This document shows positions 36,615-45,498 of a stretch of 64,000 bases of DNA, piece by piece. Within the stretch, counting starts at the first letter, position 1; the number at the start of each line of letters is the position of its first letter. The stretch is from Arthrobacter sp. FW306-2-2C-D06B. Its GTDB lineage: Bacteria > Actinomycetota > Actinomycetes > Actinomycetales > Micrococcaceae. The DNA lies in assembly GCF_021789175.1 (NCBI RefSeq), contig NZ_CP084560.1, positions 1,488,001 through 1,552,000 on the forward strand, written 5' to 3'. Made by a program: the position numbers and the translations under genes. The notes beneath the pieces are model-generated. The model was given only the letters and a program-made list of their open reading frames with translations. It was not told the DNA's origin and made no database searches.

Positions 36615-37352
36615 ATGGAAACCGAGAACACTGCAATCCATCCGGAGAAGACCCGTCGTCGTGTACTGCTGAAGCTGTCCGGCGAGGTCATCGGCGGCGG
36701 GAAGCTTGGTGTGGACCCGGAAACCGTCCGCGCCATTGCCAAGCAAATCGCCGCAGCTGTTTCCGAGGTCGAGGTGGCAATCGTCGTAGGCGGCGGTAAC
36801 TTCTTCCGCGGCGCCGAACTGTCACAGAGCGGCATGGACCGTTCCCGCGCCGACTACATGGGAATGCTCGGCACTGTCATGAACTGCCTGGCGCTGCAGG
36901 ATTTCCTGGAGCAGGCGGGCGTCGAGACCCGCGTTCAGAGCGCCATCACCATGGGACAGGTAGCGGAGGCCTACATTCCGCGCCGTGCCATCCGCCACAT
37001 GGAGAAGGGCCGCGTCGTGATCTTCGGTGCAGGCGCAGGTCTTCCGTACTTCTCCACCGACACTGTGGCGGCCCAGCGTGCACTCGAAGTGCATGCCGAC
37101 GTCGTCCTCATGGCGAAGAGCGGCGTGGACGGCGTGTACACCGCGGATCCCAAGAAGGATCCCACGGCCGAGAAGCTGGAAAAGCTCAGCTACGACGAGG
37201 CCCTGCGCCGTGATATCCGCGTCATGGACCAGACCGCCATGACCATGTGCAAAGACAACAATTTGTCCATGGTTGTCTTTGGAATGGAAGGCGAAGGGAA
37301 CGTCACCCGCGCCATTCTCGGCGAAAAGCTGGGCACCTTGGTCACCCCCTAG
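36615..37352 (+). CDS. pyrH: Uridylate kinase
   Basis: Phosphorylates UMP to UDP with ATP; hexameric, amino acid kinase fold. 245 aa. [16 protein letters not shown] is the start of the ATP-binding region; GGGNFFRG (about 64-71), [11 protein letters not shown], and the C-terminal region [19 protein letters not shown] follow. The start at 36615 has GGGAAGG upstream; an upstream in-frame GTG-type extension (from 36486) overlaps the terminator and lacks similarity. Regulated separately from tsf by its own promoter in the 101-base gap. Confidence 0.97.
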   Translation: METENTAIHPEKTRRRVLLKLSGEVIGGGKLGVDPETVRAIAKQIAAAVSEVEVAIVVGGGNFFRGAELSQSGMDRSRADYMGMLGTVMNCLALQDFLEQAGVETRVQSAITMGQVAEAYIPRRAIRHMEKGRVVIFGAGAGLPYFSTDTVAAQRALEVHADVVLMAKSGVDGVYTADPKKDPTAEKLEKLSYDEALRRDIRVMDQTAMTMCKDNNLSMVVFGMEGEGNVTRAILGEKLGTLVTP

Positions 37353-37378
37353 CAAGGGCTAGGATATTTCTAGGACTC

Positions 37379-37405
37379 TTCCGCCCGCAGGGGCGGAAAT
37401 TTATT
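37379..37405 (+). terminator. Terminator-like hairpin between pyrH and frr
   Basis: Stem TTCCGCCC/GGGCGGAA with a short loop, then ATTTATT. It could be a weak terminator or attenuator before frr. Confidence 0.55.
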
Positions 37406-37454
37406 GTGCATGGCGGCCCGTGGACCGGGGCGCGACTATTTCTGAGGAGAAACC

Positions 37455-38012
37455 GTGATCGAAGAAACCTTGCTCGAAGCCGGGGAAAAGATGGACAAGG
37501 CGGTCGAGGTAGCCAAGGAGGATTTCGCGTCGATCCGTACCGGTCGTGCGAACCCCGGGCTCTACAACAAGGTGATCGTGGAATACTACGGCACCCCCAC
37601 GCCTCTGCAGCAGCTGGCTTCCTTCGCTATTCCGGACGCCAGGACCATTCTGATCACGCCCTTTGACAAGACCTCAATGCGCGACATCGAAAGGGCCTTG
37701 AGCGACTCCGAGGTAGGCGCCAATCCGTCCAACGACGGCAACGTCATCCGGATCACCATCCCGGAGCTCACCCAGGAACGCCGCAAGGAATACGTCAAGA
37801 TCGTCAAGGGCAAGGGTGAGGACGCAAAGGTTTCCATCCGAAGCATCCGGCGCAAGGCCAAGGATGCCCTGGACAAGCTCGTCAAGGACGGCGAAGCCGG
37901 CGAAGACGAGGGCGCCCGTGGCGAGAAGGAACTCGACGCCATCACCAAGGCACACGTCGACGGTATCGACGAGCTCCTCAAGCGCAAGGAAGCCGAGCTG
38001 CTCGAGGTCTGA
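37455..38012 (+). CDS. frr: Ribosome recycling factor
   Basis: Splits post-termination ribosomes together with EF-G. 185 aa, all-helical triple bundle plus a small beta domain. Marks: FASIRTGRANPGLYNKVIVE, YYGTPTPLQQLASFAIPDAR, and IRITIPELTQERRKEYVK. GTG start preceded by GAGGAG. The stop overlaps the ATG of cdsA by one base (TGATG), so the two are coupled. Confidence 0.97.
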   Translation: MIEETLLEAGEKMDKAVEVAKEDFASIRTGRANPGLYNKVIVEYYGTPTPLQQLASFAIPDARTILITPFDKTSMRDIERALSDSEVGANPSNDGNVIRITIPELTQERRKEYVKIVKGKGEDAKVSIRSIRRKAKDALDKLVKDGEAGEDEGARGEKELDAITKAHVDGIDELLKRKEAELLEV

Positions 38013-38935
38013 TGAGCGAGGCTGAGCCGGCGCCCGCGCGGGGAATTCCCACACGCGCCAGACGCCAACGAGGCAACCCGACGCCGAAGGCCGGCCGGAA
38101 TCTTCCGGCCGCCATCGGCGTCGGGCTCGCCATGCTCTTTGCCGTTCTCTGCGGGCTGCTCTTCCTGCCGCTGGGGTTCGTTCTCCTGACCACCGCGTTT
38201 GCGGTCCTCGGCGTGTGGGAAATTTTCCGTGCCCTCGAAGCCCAGGGCACCAGGATGCCGATCATCCCCGTGTTGACCGGTACCGTGGCGATGCCATTGG
38301 CTGCTTACTTCGGTGGCACCGAAAGCCTGCTCTTCGCGATGGTGCTGAGCAGCACGGCCGTCCTGCTCTGGCGTTCCCTTGAGAGCGCTGCCGGAGCTCC
38401 GCGCAGCGTCTTCTCCGGAATCTTCACGCTTGCCTGGGTGCCTTTCCTGATCAGCTTTGCCATCCTGCCTCTCCATACAGGCGGGGGAGCGACGACGGCG
38501 GGTCCCTGGCCCGCCGGGCAGGTTCCTGCGGGTGCCTGGCAGATTGCCGTGATGTTGCTGCTGGTAGTGTCCAACGATACTTTCGGGTACCTCGTCGGGG
38601 CGCTGTTCGGCAAGCATCCGATGGCTCCCAAGATCAGCCCCAAAAAGACCTGGGAAGGGTTCGCTGGCTCGGTGGCAGGTGCCATGGTCATCGGGATACT
38701 CGCCAGCATCTTCGTCCTGGGCAGGCCCTGGTGGGTCGGCGTGGTGCTTGCCGTAGGCATGGTGGCCGCGGCTACCGCAGGTGACCTCGCGGAGTCCATG
38801 GTCAAACGGGAACTTGGCGTCAAGGACATGAGCAGCATCCTGCCTGGACACGGCGGGGTCATGGACCGCCTCGACTCGATCGTCTTCGCGGCTCCGGCAG
38901 CATATATTCTTTTCGCGCTGTTGAGCGGCGCCTGA
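38012..38935 (+). CDS. cdsA: Phosphatidate cytidylyltransferase
   Basis: Makes CDP-diacylglycerol from phosphatidic acid and CTP in the membrane. 307 aa, about eight helices after a Pro/Arg-rich N-terminus. The signature region near 270-290 reads MSSILPGHGGVMDRLDSIVF, with SPKKTWEGFAGSV and GDLAESMVKRELGVKD upstream. Gene order frr-cdsA is usual. Followed 21 bases later by the DivIVA-domain gene. Confidence 0.96.
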   Translation: MSEAEPAPARGIPTRARRQRGNPTPKAGRNLPAAIGVGLAMLFAVLCGLLFLPLGFVLLTTAFAVLGVWEIFRALEAQGTRMPIIPVLTGTVAMPLAAYFGGTESLLFAMVLSSTAVLLWRSLESAAGAPRSVFSGIFTLAWVPFLISFAILPLHTGGGATTAGPWPAGQVPAGAWQIAVMLLLVVSNDTFGYLVGALFGKHPMAPKISPKKTWEGFAGSVAGAMVIGILASIFVLGRPWWVGVVLAVGMVAAATAGDLAESMVKRELGVKDMSSILPGHGGVMDRLDSIVFAAPAAYILFALLSGA

Positions 38936-38956
38936 CAACCACCCAGAAGGAAAGCA

Positions 38957-39541
38957 GTGGCAGTGGACATTCGTCGCCAGATCCCCGCAGCATTTGAGCG
39001 CGTGGCGCACAGCAAGTACGGCTACAACGCAAAGCAAGTGGACCAGTTTTTCCAGCGCGCCCGGAAGTCGTTTGAAAACAGGGCCGAAGCCTCGGAGAAA
39101 ATCGGCAGCAGCGATGTCCGCGCGGTTTCGTTTGATCCTGTCAAGGGCGGTTACGACGCCACCGCTGTGGACGCTGCACTGGACCGCCTCGAAGATGCCT
39201 TCGCCCGGCGTGAACGCGACGAGCTGATAGCTGCCGAAGGCGAGGAAGCCTGGTTGCTGAAAATCGGCAAACTCTCCGGAGTGTTGCGCGGCCGTCTGCA
39301 CCGGCCCGATGGTGAACGTTTCCGCCGGCCGGACAAGAAGCGTGCGCGCAGTTACAACATCGCCGAGGTCGATGCCTTGTGCGTCTCCCTGATCGGTTAC
39401 CTGGAGAACGACAAACCGCTGAGCGTGGACAACGTCCGCCGAGCCGCTTTCTCCGAGGCCCGCGGGCGCGACGGCTACGAAGAGGCGCAGGTTGATGCCT
39501 TCCTCGACCGGGTCGTCGAGCTCATGGCGGCGATCGACTAG
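38957..39541 (+). CDS. Small DivIVA-domain protein
   Basis: 194 aa with two DivIVA-type motifs of the short actinobacterial kind: RVAHSKYGYNAKQVDQFFQRAR (about 16-37) and SFDPVKGGYDATAVDAALDRLED (about 58-80), plus a third related stretch AFSEARGRDGYEEAQVDAFLDRVVELM near the end. It lacks the long coiled coil of true DivIVA/Wag31, so it is a domain relative, perhaps a membrane or septum partner. GTG start. Its stop overlaps the convergent symporter stop (CTAG). Confidence 0.85.
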   Translation: MAVDIRRQIPAAFERVAHSKYGYNAKQVDQFFQRARKSFENRAEASEKIGSSDVRAVSFDPVKGGYDATAVDAALDRLEDAFARRERDELIAAEGEEAWLLKIGKLSGVLRGRLHRPDGERFRRPDKKRARSYNIAEVDALCVSLIGYLENDKPLSVDNVRRAAFSEARGRDGYEEAQVDAFLDRVVELMAAID

Positions 39542-41010
39542 CTCAGCCGGCGCTCCGTTGCCACCGGTCGTTCCGGGACATGGAGCCTGGTCATCAGCCG
39601 GGTCACGGTGCCGGGGATCCGGTGTTTCGTGGCCCGGGAGACCATCACCATCACGGCAAACGCGGCCGGCACCGTCCACGCCGCGGGCTGGGCGATCCAT
39701 CCGGGGGCGGCGGAACCGATAATGGTGCTCGATACGAGCGCACCCCCGCACAGGACGGCTCCCGTCAGCATGCCGGCAATCGCGCCTGCGTCGCTCAGGC
39801 CCCGCCACCAAATGCCCAGGACCAGGACCGGACAAATGGTGGACGCCGTGAAAGCGAACACCAGCCCTACACTGCCGGCCAGGGCCATCGAATCCGTGGT
39901 GAACGCAAAAGCCAAGGGGACAGCGACCGCCAGGAGGGTGGCCACCCGGAATCCGTGCACGCTCCCGCCAAGAAGGTCCTGGCTGATAACGCCGGCCAGC
40001 GAAACGACCAATCCCGACGTCGTCGAGAGGAATGCCGCAAACGCGCCGGCAACCACCAATGCCGACAGGAGATCGCCGGGCACCCCACCCAGCAGCTTTC
40101 CAGGCAGCAGGAGGACCATGGCGTCGGGCCGTCCGTTGCGTGCAAGCTCAGGTGCGAAGACCCGCCCGAGCAGGCCGGACGCCGTCGGGAACAAATAGAA
40201 GACCGACAACAGGCCCAGCACGATAAGGGTGGTCCGGCGGGCCGATTGGCCGTCCGGGTTGGTGTAGAAGCGGACAAGGACGTGGGGGAGTCCCAGTGTC
40301 CCGAAAAGGAGCGCCACCAAGAGTGAGACAGTCTGGTAGAGCCCGGCCGCGGGGAGGCCCGTGGGATTGCTGGATGCCTCCGCAAGGACCGGTGAGCCGC
40401 CTCCGGTCTGGTTCAGCAGCAGGAACACGACCGGAACGGCCAACGCCGTTAACTTGAGCCAGTATTGGAAAGCCTGGACGAAGGTGATGGAACGCATGCC
40501 ACCAGCCACCACCGTCACGCAGACCACGGCGACGACGGCGATGGAGCCCACCCATGAAGGCAATCCCGTGCTGATCCGGATGGTGAGCCCGGCGCCTTGA
40601 AGCTGCGGCACGATGTAGAGCCATCCGACAGCGACGACGATAAGGCTCGTCACGCGTCGGACGGCTTTCGACTCGAGCCTGGCCTCTGTGAAATCCGGAA
40701 TCGTGTAGGCGCCCGATCGGCGCAACGGGGCGGCCACGAACAGCAGCAGCATCAGGTAGCCGGCCGTGTAGCCGACGGGGAACCACAGAGCGTCCGTTCC
40801 GGTCATCAGGATCAGTCCTGCGACGCCCAGGAAACTCGCGGCCGACAGGTATTCGCCGCCGATCGCCGAGGCATTCCACCATGGCCGGACAGTGCGGGAT
40901 GCCACGTAAAAGTCGCCGGTGGTGCGCGAAATGCGCAGGCCGTAGAAGCCGATCGCCGCCGTCGCGAGCGCCACACCCAAAAAAGCGGCGAGCCCGACGG
41001 CGGGATTCAC
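39538..41010 (-). CDS. Sodium:solute symporter (acetate/monocarboxylate type), paralogue 1
   Basis: 490-aa SSS-family transporter, 13 membrane helices predicted, sodium-coupled uptake of a small carboxylate (acetate, pyruvate, propionate class). Features: GDFYVASRTVRPWWNASAIGGEYLSAASFLGVAG, where SAASF is the ActP/MctC-like signature, and LGLPHVLVRFYTNPD. GTG start at 41010 overlaps the TGA of the DUF485 gene (GTGA). Part of the operon kinase-regulator-DUF485-symporter. It shares the general arrangement with 43806 but is shorter and diverged. Confidence 0.88.
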   Translation of the reverse strand: MNPAVGLAAFLGVALATAAIGFYGLRISRTTGDFYVASRTVRPWWNASAIGGEYLSAASFLGVAGLILMTGTDALWFPVGYTAGYLMLLLFVAAPLRRSGAYTIPDFTEARLESKAVRRVTSLIVVAVGWLYIVPQLQGAGLTIRISTGLPSWVGSIAVVAVVCVTVVAGGMRSITFVQAFQYWLKLTALAVPVVFLLLNQTGGGSPVLAEASSNPTGLPAAGLYQTVSLLVALLFGTLGLPHVLVRFYTNPDGQSARRTTLIVLGLLSVFYLFPTASGLLGRVFAPELARNGRPDAMVLLLPGKLLGGVPGDLLSALVVAGAFAAFLSTTSGLVVSLAGVISQDLLGGSVHGFRVATLLAVAVPLAFAFTTDSMALAGSVGLVFAFTASTICPVLVLGIWWRGLSDAGAIAGMLTGAVLCGGALVSSTIIGSAAPGWIAQPAAWTVPAAFAVMVMVSRATKHRIPGTVTRLMTRLHVPERPVATERRLS

Positions 41011-41369
41011 TTCTCCTCCACAAGATCGCGGTAGCGGGCTTCGTTCCTTGCCGCGGAGCGGTTGTACAACCAGGCGCTCAGGCCGATCACCGGATAGAGT
41101 GCCGCTCCAAGAATGATCCAATTGACCGGGATGCCGAGAATCCGCATTTGCGCGAGCTGGGGGACCAGCGCCACCATGGAGCCGTAGGCGGCCAGGACCA
41201 GCAGGAATCCGGAAGCCACAACCACAGCCAGGCGCAACTGCGAACGGATGAGTGATCGGACGAAGACCTGCCCGACGTCCGAGTCCTCGGCGGCCTCGCG
41301 CGAATGGTATGGACGCTTCGGGGCTATCCGGGCAGCTGACTGCGGAGCCGTGACCCTGACGCGGGTCAT
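41007..41369 (-). CDS. DUF485-like small membrane protein, symporter partner
   Basis: 120 aa with two membrane helices (about 48-68 and 83-103) and charged ends. Members with such form and context (YjcH, MctB) accompany acetate-type SSS transporters. ATG 41369 is chosen over a longer frame because it overlaps the regulator stop by ATGA and its upstream frame is antisense-free. Similarity to the DUF485 protein at 43432 is weak but the role is inferred from the repeated gene order. Confidence 0.75.
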   Translation of the reverse strand: MTRVRVTAPQSAARIAPKRPYHSREAAEDSDVGQVFVRSLIRSQLRLAVVVASGFLLVLAAYGSMVALVPQLAQMRILGIPVNWIILGAALYPVIGLSAWLYNRSAARNEARYRDLVEEK

Positions 41370-42085
41370 CCTTGTGGCCGGATCCGGGTGGCCTCGAGTT
41401 TGTCCCGCACGGCCGGAAGGTGCCTGCGGCTGATCGGCAGTTCGGCTCCGGCCACGGTGACACTTGGCCGTGCCGCCGCGAGTTTCATATGCCCCACGTG
41501 GTTGAGGGACATCAGATAGGAGCGGTGGATGCGAATGAATCCGGCTTCCGCCCACTGCTGTTCGAGGTCGCTCAGGGGTACCCGGATCAGGTAGCTCGCC
41601 TCCGCTGTGTGCAGCCGGGCGTAGTCTCCCTGGGCCTGGACGTAGCTGACGTCGTCCCTCCGGATCATCCGGGTCGTCCCGCCTTGGTCAACCGTGATCA
41701 TCTCGGGCACCTTGCTCCCGTCCTTGATGAGCTCGCTGATGCGGCTGATGGAACGCGCCAGGCGCTCGGCGCGCACCGGTTTGAGCAGATAGTCGACGGC
41801 GGCCAGTTCGAACGCCTCAAGCGCACAGTCCTCGTCCGCGGTGACGAAGACGACGGCGGGAGGGCGGGGGCTGCGCGAGATGGCGCGGGCGATGTCCAAG
41901 CCGGAAAGCGCGGGCATGTGGATGTCCAGGAAGACAGCGTCCACGGATTCCGTTTCGAGGGCGCTAAGGGCTTCGGCGCCTGAGACTGCGCGGTGGATGG
42001 CACCGATGCGCTCGTCCCGACCCAACAGGTAGGCGAGCTCTTCAACGGCGGGGAGCTCGTCGTCGGCGACGAGTACGTTGATCAT
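41366..42085 (-). CDS. Response regulator, LytTR family
   Basis: DNA-binding regulator, 239 aa. Receiver domain at 1-120 with D8-D9 and phospho-acceptor Asp54 in FLDIHMP, LytTR DNA-binding domain at about 135-235 (IRRDDVSYVQAQGDYARLHT, AGFIRIHRSYLMSLNHV). Pairs with the kinase encoded 15 bases upstream. Such LytS/LytTR pairs (for example BtsSR for pyruvate) control carboxylate uptake genes; here targets are likely the two symporter modules beside it. Confidence 0.9.
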   Translation of the reverse strand: MINVLVADDELPAVEELAYLLGRDERIGAIHRAVSGAEALSALETESVDAVFLDIHMPALSGLDIARAISRSPRPPAVVFVTADEDCALEAFELAAVDYLLKPVRAERLARSISRISELIKDGSKVPEMITVDQGGTTRMIRRDDVSYVQAQGDYARLHTAEASYLIRVPLSDLEQQWAEAGFIRIHRSYLMSLNHVGHMKLAAARPSVTVAGAELPISRRHLPAVRDKLEATRIRPQG

Positions 42086-42100
42086 GGTTATAGATTAGCC

Positions 42101-43267
42101 TCAGGCATCATGGCTCGGCTGGGACTTTGGTACGCGGATGGTGATCAAGGTGCCTTCGCCCGGCGCGGTCTCGATGACGAGGCCGTGTTCGTCGCCGTAA
42201 ACCTGCCGAAGACGGGCATCGACGTTTCGCAGTCCGACGTGGTCGCCGTCGGCGTGCCCCGCCAGGACCGAGCGCAGGTGTTCCGGATCAATGCCCACGC
42301 CGTCGTCCTCGATGGTGACCTCCGCGAACGCCCCGGAGTCGTTGGCGCAGATGGTGATGTGCCCGGGTCCTTCCTTCGCTTCAAGCCCATGGCGCACGGC
42401 GTTTTCCACGAGCGGTTGCAGGCTCAGGAAGGGAATCACAGTGCTCAGGACTTCGGGCGCGATCCTGAGGCTCACTTGCACCCGGTCTCCGAAGCGTGCC
42501 TTCTCCAACAGTAAGTAGCGGTCGATGCTCCGAAGTTCCTCCGCCAGGGTGGTGAAATCGCCGTGGCGGCGGAAGGAATACCGGGTGAAATCCGCGAACT
42601 CGACCACCAACTCCCTTGCCCTGGCGGGGTCAGTGTTGATGAACGAGGCTATGGCGTTGAGCGAGTTGTAAATGAAGTGGGGGCTGATTTGGGCGCGCAG
42701 GGCCCTGACTTCGGCCTCCATGAGCAAGGTGCGTGAAGCATCGAGCTCGGCCAATTCGACTTGCACGGCCACCCAGTCGGCCAGCTCGCTTGTCGCGCGG
42801 ACCAACCCGGCACCGGTTTGCGGGGCGAAGGCCGCCACGGCTCCCACCACGCGGTTTCCGGCCCTGATCGGCGCGACGACGGCGTTCAGTGCGTGCGAAG
42901 CCGGGACAACCACGGTCCGCCCGTCGGAGAGCACTCCCGAGGCGAGCTCCATCAGTACCGCTTTGAGTTCTTCCGCCGCGCCATCCCACGCCAGGACTGA
43001 CTCGGTGTCGGTGATCGCCAGGGCGTCGCAGCCAAGCAGGGAACGCAGCTGCTTGCTCGCCTTGGCCGCTCCCGCCGCGTGGAGCCCGGTGCGCAGGTGC
43101 TGTCCCGCGCGCGACGCCGCGTGCAGGGTCTGGTAGGTGGCCCTCTCGGCGTCGGTTCCCAGCTCACGGAAGGAACGGATCACCTTGAGACCGACCCCGA
43201 CGACGATCGCCACGGCGAGCACGATGACCGCGATGGCGGCGGCGGTGACGAGCGGGGAATCCGGCAT
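42101..43267 (-). CDS. Sensor histidine kinase, LytS/YehU-like
   Basis: 388-aa kinase with one N-terminal membrane helix (about 7-27), a GAF-like domain (about 45-170), the His_kinase family motif QISPHFIYNSLNAI (phospho-His 197) and a HATPase domain with LQPLVENAVRHGLE and GLRNVDARL. A single helix plus GAF suggests cytoplasmic or membrane-edge sensing. Divergent from the DUF485-symporter operon by 164 bases, which share a control region with a CRP-like site. Confidence 0.9.
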   Translation of the reverse strand: MPDSPLVTAAAIAVIVLAVAIVVGVGLKVIRSFRELGTDAERATYQTLHAASRAGQHLRTGLHAAGAAKASKQLRSLLGCDALAITDTESVLAWDGAAEELKAVLMELASGVLSDGRTVVVPASHALNAVVAPIRAGNRVVGAVAAFAPQTGAGLVRATSELADWVAVQVELAELDASRTLLMEAEVRALRAQISPHFIYNSLNAIASFINTDPARARELVVEFADFTRYSFRRHGDFTTLAEELRSIDRYLLLEKARFGDRVQVSLRIAPEVLSTVIPFLSLQPLVENAVRHGLEAKEGPGHITICANDSGAFAEVTIEDDGVGIDPEHLRSVLAGHADGDHVGLRNVDARLRQVYGDEHGLVIETAPGEGTLITIRVPKSQPSHDA

Positions 43268-43365
43268 GGAGCAAGACTAGCGAACACACCGTTCGGCGCA
43301 GCAACGTGCCCGCTGGGCGACGTTTGTGCCGGTGAATCTGGAAGTGGCGCAGCCGCCGGGCGGAT

Positions 43366-43381
43366 AGTGATTCCAGTCACA
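43366..43381. promoter_or_regulatory. CRP/GlxR-type binding site in divergent promoter region
   Basis: On the minus strand TGTGACTGGAATCACT, compared with TGTGA-N6-TCACA: nine of ten consensus bases. It lies 114 bases upstream of the kinase gene start and 50 bases before the DUF485 start, so it could act on either. CRP/GlxR control of acetate and pyruvate uptake is well known in actinobacteria. Confidence 0.55.
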
Positions 43382-43431
43382 TCGGCCAGGAGTGCGCGGT
43401 CGATGGAGACGTCCACAACCAGGAGGAAGCC

Positions 43432-43809
43432 ATGGGTAACGAGGCCCAGACACCGGACGCAGCAGCGTCCGTTGATTTCCAGGAAGTCCAGCAAACGGGG
43501 CAGTTTCAGGAGCTTCGCAAGCGCCACCGCAGTTTTGTCTTTCCAATGGCCATCGCATTCCTGCTTTGGTACTTCGCTTACGTCCTGCTGGCTGACTACG
43601 CGGTGGGCTTCATGTCCACCAAGCTGTGGGGCAACATCAACGTCGGCCTGGTTTTGGGCCTGCTGCAGTTCGTCTCAACTTTCGGAATTACGGGCTGGTA
43701 CGTTCACTACTCCAACAGGAAACTGGACCCGATAGCCACGGAAATCCGGAATGAGATCGAGGGCCATGAGTTCGACAAGGGCAACACCGTGAGGGGGGCA
43801 GCGAAATGA
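43432..43809 (+). CDS. DUF485 domain-containing membrane protein
   Basis: 125 aa with two membrane helices (about 35-57 and 68-92). FVFPMAIAFLLWYFAYVLLADYA and NVGLVLGLLQFVSTF follow the DUF485 pattern. These proteins are small partners of acetate/pyruvate SSS transporters (YjcH with ActP, MctB with MctC). CCAGGAGGAAG ribosome site. Overlaps the symporter start (ATGA). Confidence 0.9.
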   Translation: MGNEAQTPDAAASVDFQEVQQTGQFQELRKRHRSFVFPMAIAFLLWYFAYVLLADYAVGFMSTKLWGNINVGLVLGLLQFVSTFGITGWYVHYSNRKLDPIATEIRNEIEGHEFDKGNTVRGAAK

Positions 43810-45422
43810 GTGCCATGGTCCCGATGGTCAACGTTGCCGCTCTGAAGGACACCACGCTGTTGAACATGGGCATCTTCGCCCTGTTCGTCCTGGTCACCAT
43901 GGTGATCGTCTTCCGGGCCAGCCGGAACAACAAAACGGCTGCCGACTACTATGCCGCCGGGCGCTCGTTTACCGGTTCGCAGAACGGCACCGCCATCGCC
44001 GGGGACTACCTCTCCGCGGCCTCCTTCCTCGGGATCACCGGGGCGATCGCGGTCAACGGCTATGACGGCTTCCTGTATTCGATCGGGTTCCTCGTCGCAT
44101 GGCTTGTCGCGTTGCTGCTTGTCGCCGAACTCATGCGAAACACGGGTAAGTTCACCATGGCCGATGTGCTTTCCTTCCGGCTGCGCCAGCGCCCGGTGCG
44201 GATCGCCGCTGCCCTCACGACTTTGGTCGTCTGCTTTTTCTACCTGCTGGCGCAGATGGCCGGCGCCGGAAGCCTCATTTCCTTGCTCCTGGGCATCAGC
44301 GACTGGGGCGGACAAGCCCTGGTGATTATCGTCGTCGGCGCCCTCATGATCATGTACGTGCTGATCGGAGGAATGAAGGGCACCACGTGGGTCCAGATCA
44401 TCAAAGCCGTGCTGCTCATCTGCGGAGCGGCAGTCATGACGCTCTGGGTGCTGTCCATCTACGGCTTCAACCTGTCCAACCTGTTGGGTGCCGCAACGGA
44501 TACCGCCAAGAACCCCAACGTGCTGAACCCCGGCTTGCAGTACGGCAAGACCGAGACCTCCAAGCTCGACTTCCTGTCCCTCGGGATGGCGCTCGTCCTC
44601 GGCACAGCCGCACTGCCCCACGTGCTGATGCGCTTCTACACCGTGCCCACGGCGAAGGAAGCCCGCAAATCGGTGGTCTGGTCCATCTGGCTGATCGGGT
44701 TGTTCTACCTGTTTACCCTGGTCCTCGGCTATGGCGCGGCTGCACTCGTCGGAGCCGACACCATCAAATCGGCTCCCGGCGGAGTGAACTCCGCTGCACC
44801 GCTCCTGGCGTTCCACCTGGGCGGGCCGTTGCTGCTCGGCTTCATCTCGGCCGTCGCGTTCGCTACGATCCTTGCGGTGGTGGCCGGTTTGACCATCACG
44901 GCGGCGGCGTCGTTCGCCCACGATATCTATGCGAACGTCATTTCCAAGGGCAAGGCCGGCCCCGGAACCGAGGTCAAAGTGGCCCGGCGGACTGTGGTGG
45001 TCATCGGGGTCCTTGCCATCATTGGCGGTATTTTCGCCAATGGCCAGAACGTAGCGTTCCTCGTCGCCCTCGCCTTCGCAGTGGCGGCGTCAGCGAATTT
45101 GCCGACCATCCTCTACTCCCTGTTCTGGAAGAAGTTCACCACCCAGGGCGCCACCTGGAGCATGTACGGTGGACTGTCGGCGGCCATCATCCTGATTGCC
45201 CTATCGCCGGTGGTTTCCGGTGCCAAGACGTCAATGATCCCGGGTGCCAACTTCGCCGTCTTCCCGTTGAGCAACCCGGGAATCGTGTCCATTCCGCTCG
45301 CGTTCCTGCTTGGCTGGCTCGGAACCGTTGTGGACAAGCGGCGCGAAGACACGGCAAAGCAGGCCGAAATGGAAGTCCGTTCCCTGACGGGCGTCGGAGC
45401 CGAGAAAGCGGTGAACCACTAG
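43806..45422 (+). CDS. Sodium:solute symporter, cation acetate symporter-like (ActP/MctC)
   Basis: 538-aa sodium-driven uptake protein, 13 membrane helices. Motifs NGTAIAGDYLSAASFLGITG (sodium site region), LGTAALPHVLMRFYTVP and VAGLTITAAASFAHDI are hallmarks of the acetate/monocarboxylate branch. Encoded with DUF485 as mctBC in corynebacteria. It has a longer central part than the paralogue at 39538. A strong terminator follows at 45444. Probably regulated by the CRP-like site and by LytTR. Confidence 0.92.
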   Translation: MSAMVPMVNVAALKDTTLLNMGIFALFVLVTMVIVFRASRNNKTAADYYAAGRSFTGSQNGTAIAGDYLSAASFLGITGAIAVNGYDGFLYSIGFLVAWLVALLLVAELMRNTGKFTMADVLSFRLRQRPVRIAAALTTLVVCFFYLLAQMAGAGSLISLLLGISDWGGQALVIIVVGALMIMYVLIGGMKGTTWVQIIKAVLLICGAAVMTLWVLSIYGFNLSNLLGAATDTAKNPNVLNPGLQYGKTETSKLDFLSLGMALVLGTAALPHVLMRFYTVPTAKEARKSVVWSIWLIGLFYLFTLVLGYGAAALVGADTIKSAPGGVNSAAPLLAFHLGGPLLLGFISAVAFATILAVVAGLTITAAASFAHDIYANVISKGKAGPGTEVKVARRTVVVIGVLAIIGGIFANGQNVAFLVALAFAVAASANLPTILYSLFWKKFTTQGATWSMYGGLSAAIILIALSPVVSGAKTSMIPGANFAVFPLSNPGIVSIPLAFLLGWLGTVVDKRREDTAKQAEMEVRSLTGVGAEKAVNH

Positions 45423-45443
45423 GCATACCGGTCCAACGCAGCG

Positions 45444-45475
45444 ATCCCTCCCACACTCAGTGTGGGAGGGATTTC
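45444..45475 (+). terminator. Rho-independent terminator after symporter
   Basis: Arms ATCCCTCCCACAC and GTGTGGGAGGGAT, exact, with loop TCA and a T-rich end. Confidence 0.85.
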
Positions 45476-45498
45476 TGCTGCGGATTGGCAGGGACGCC

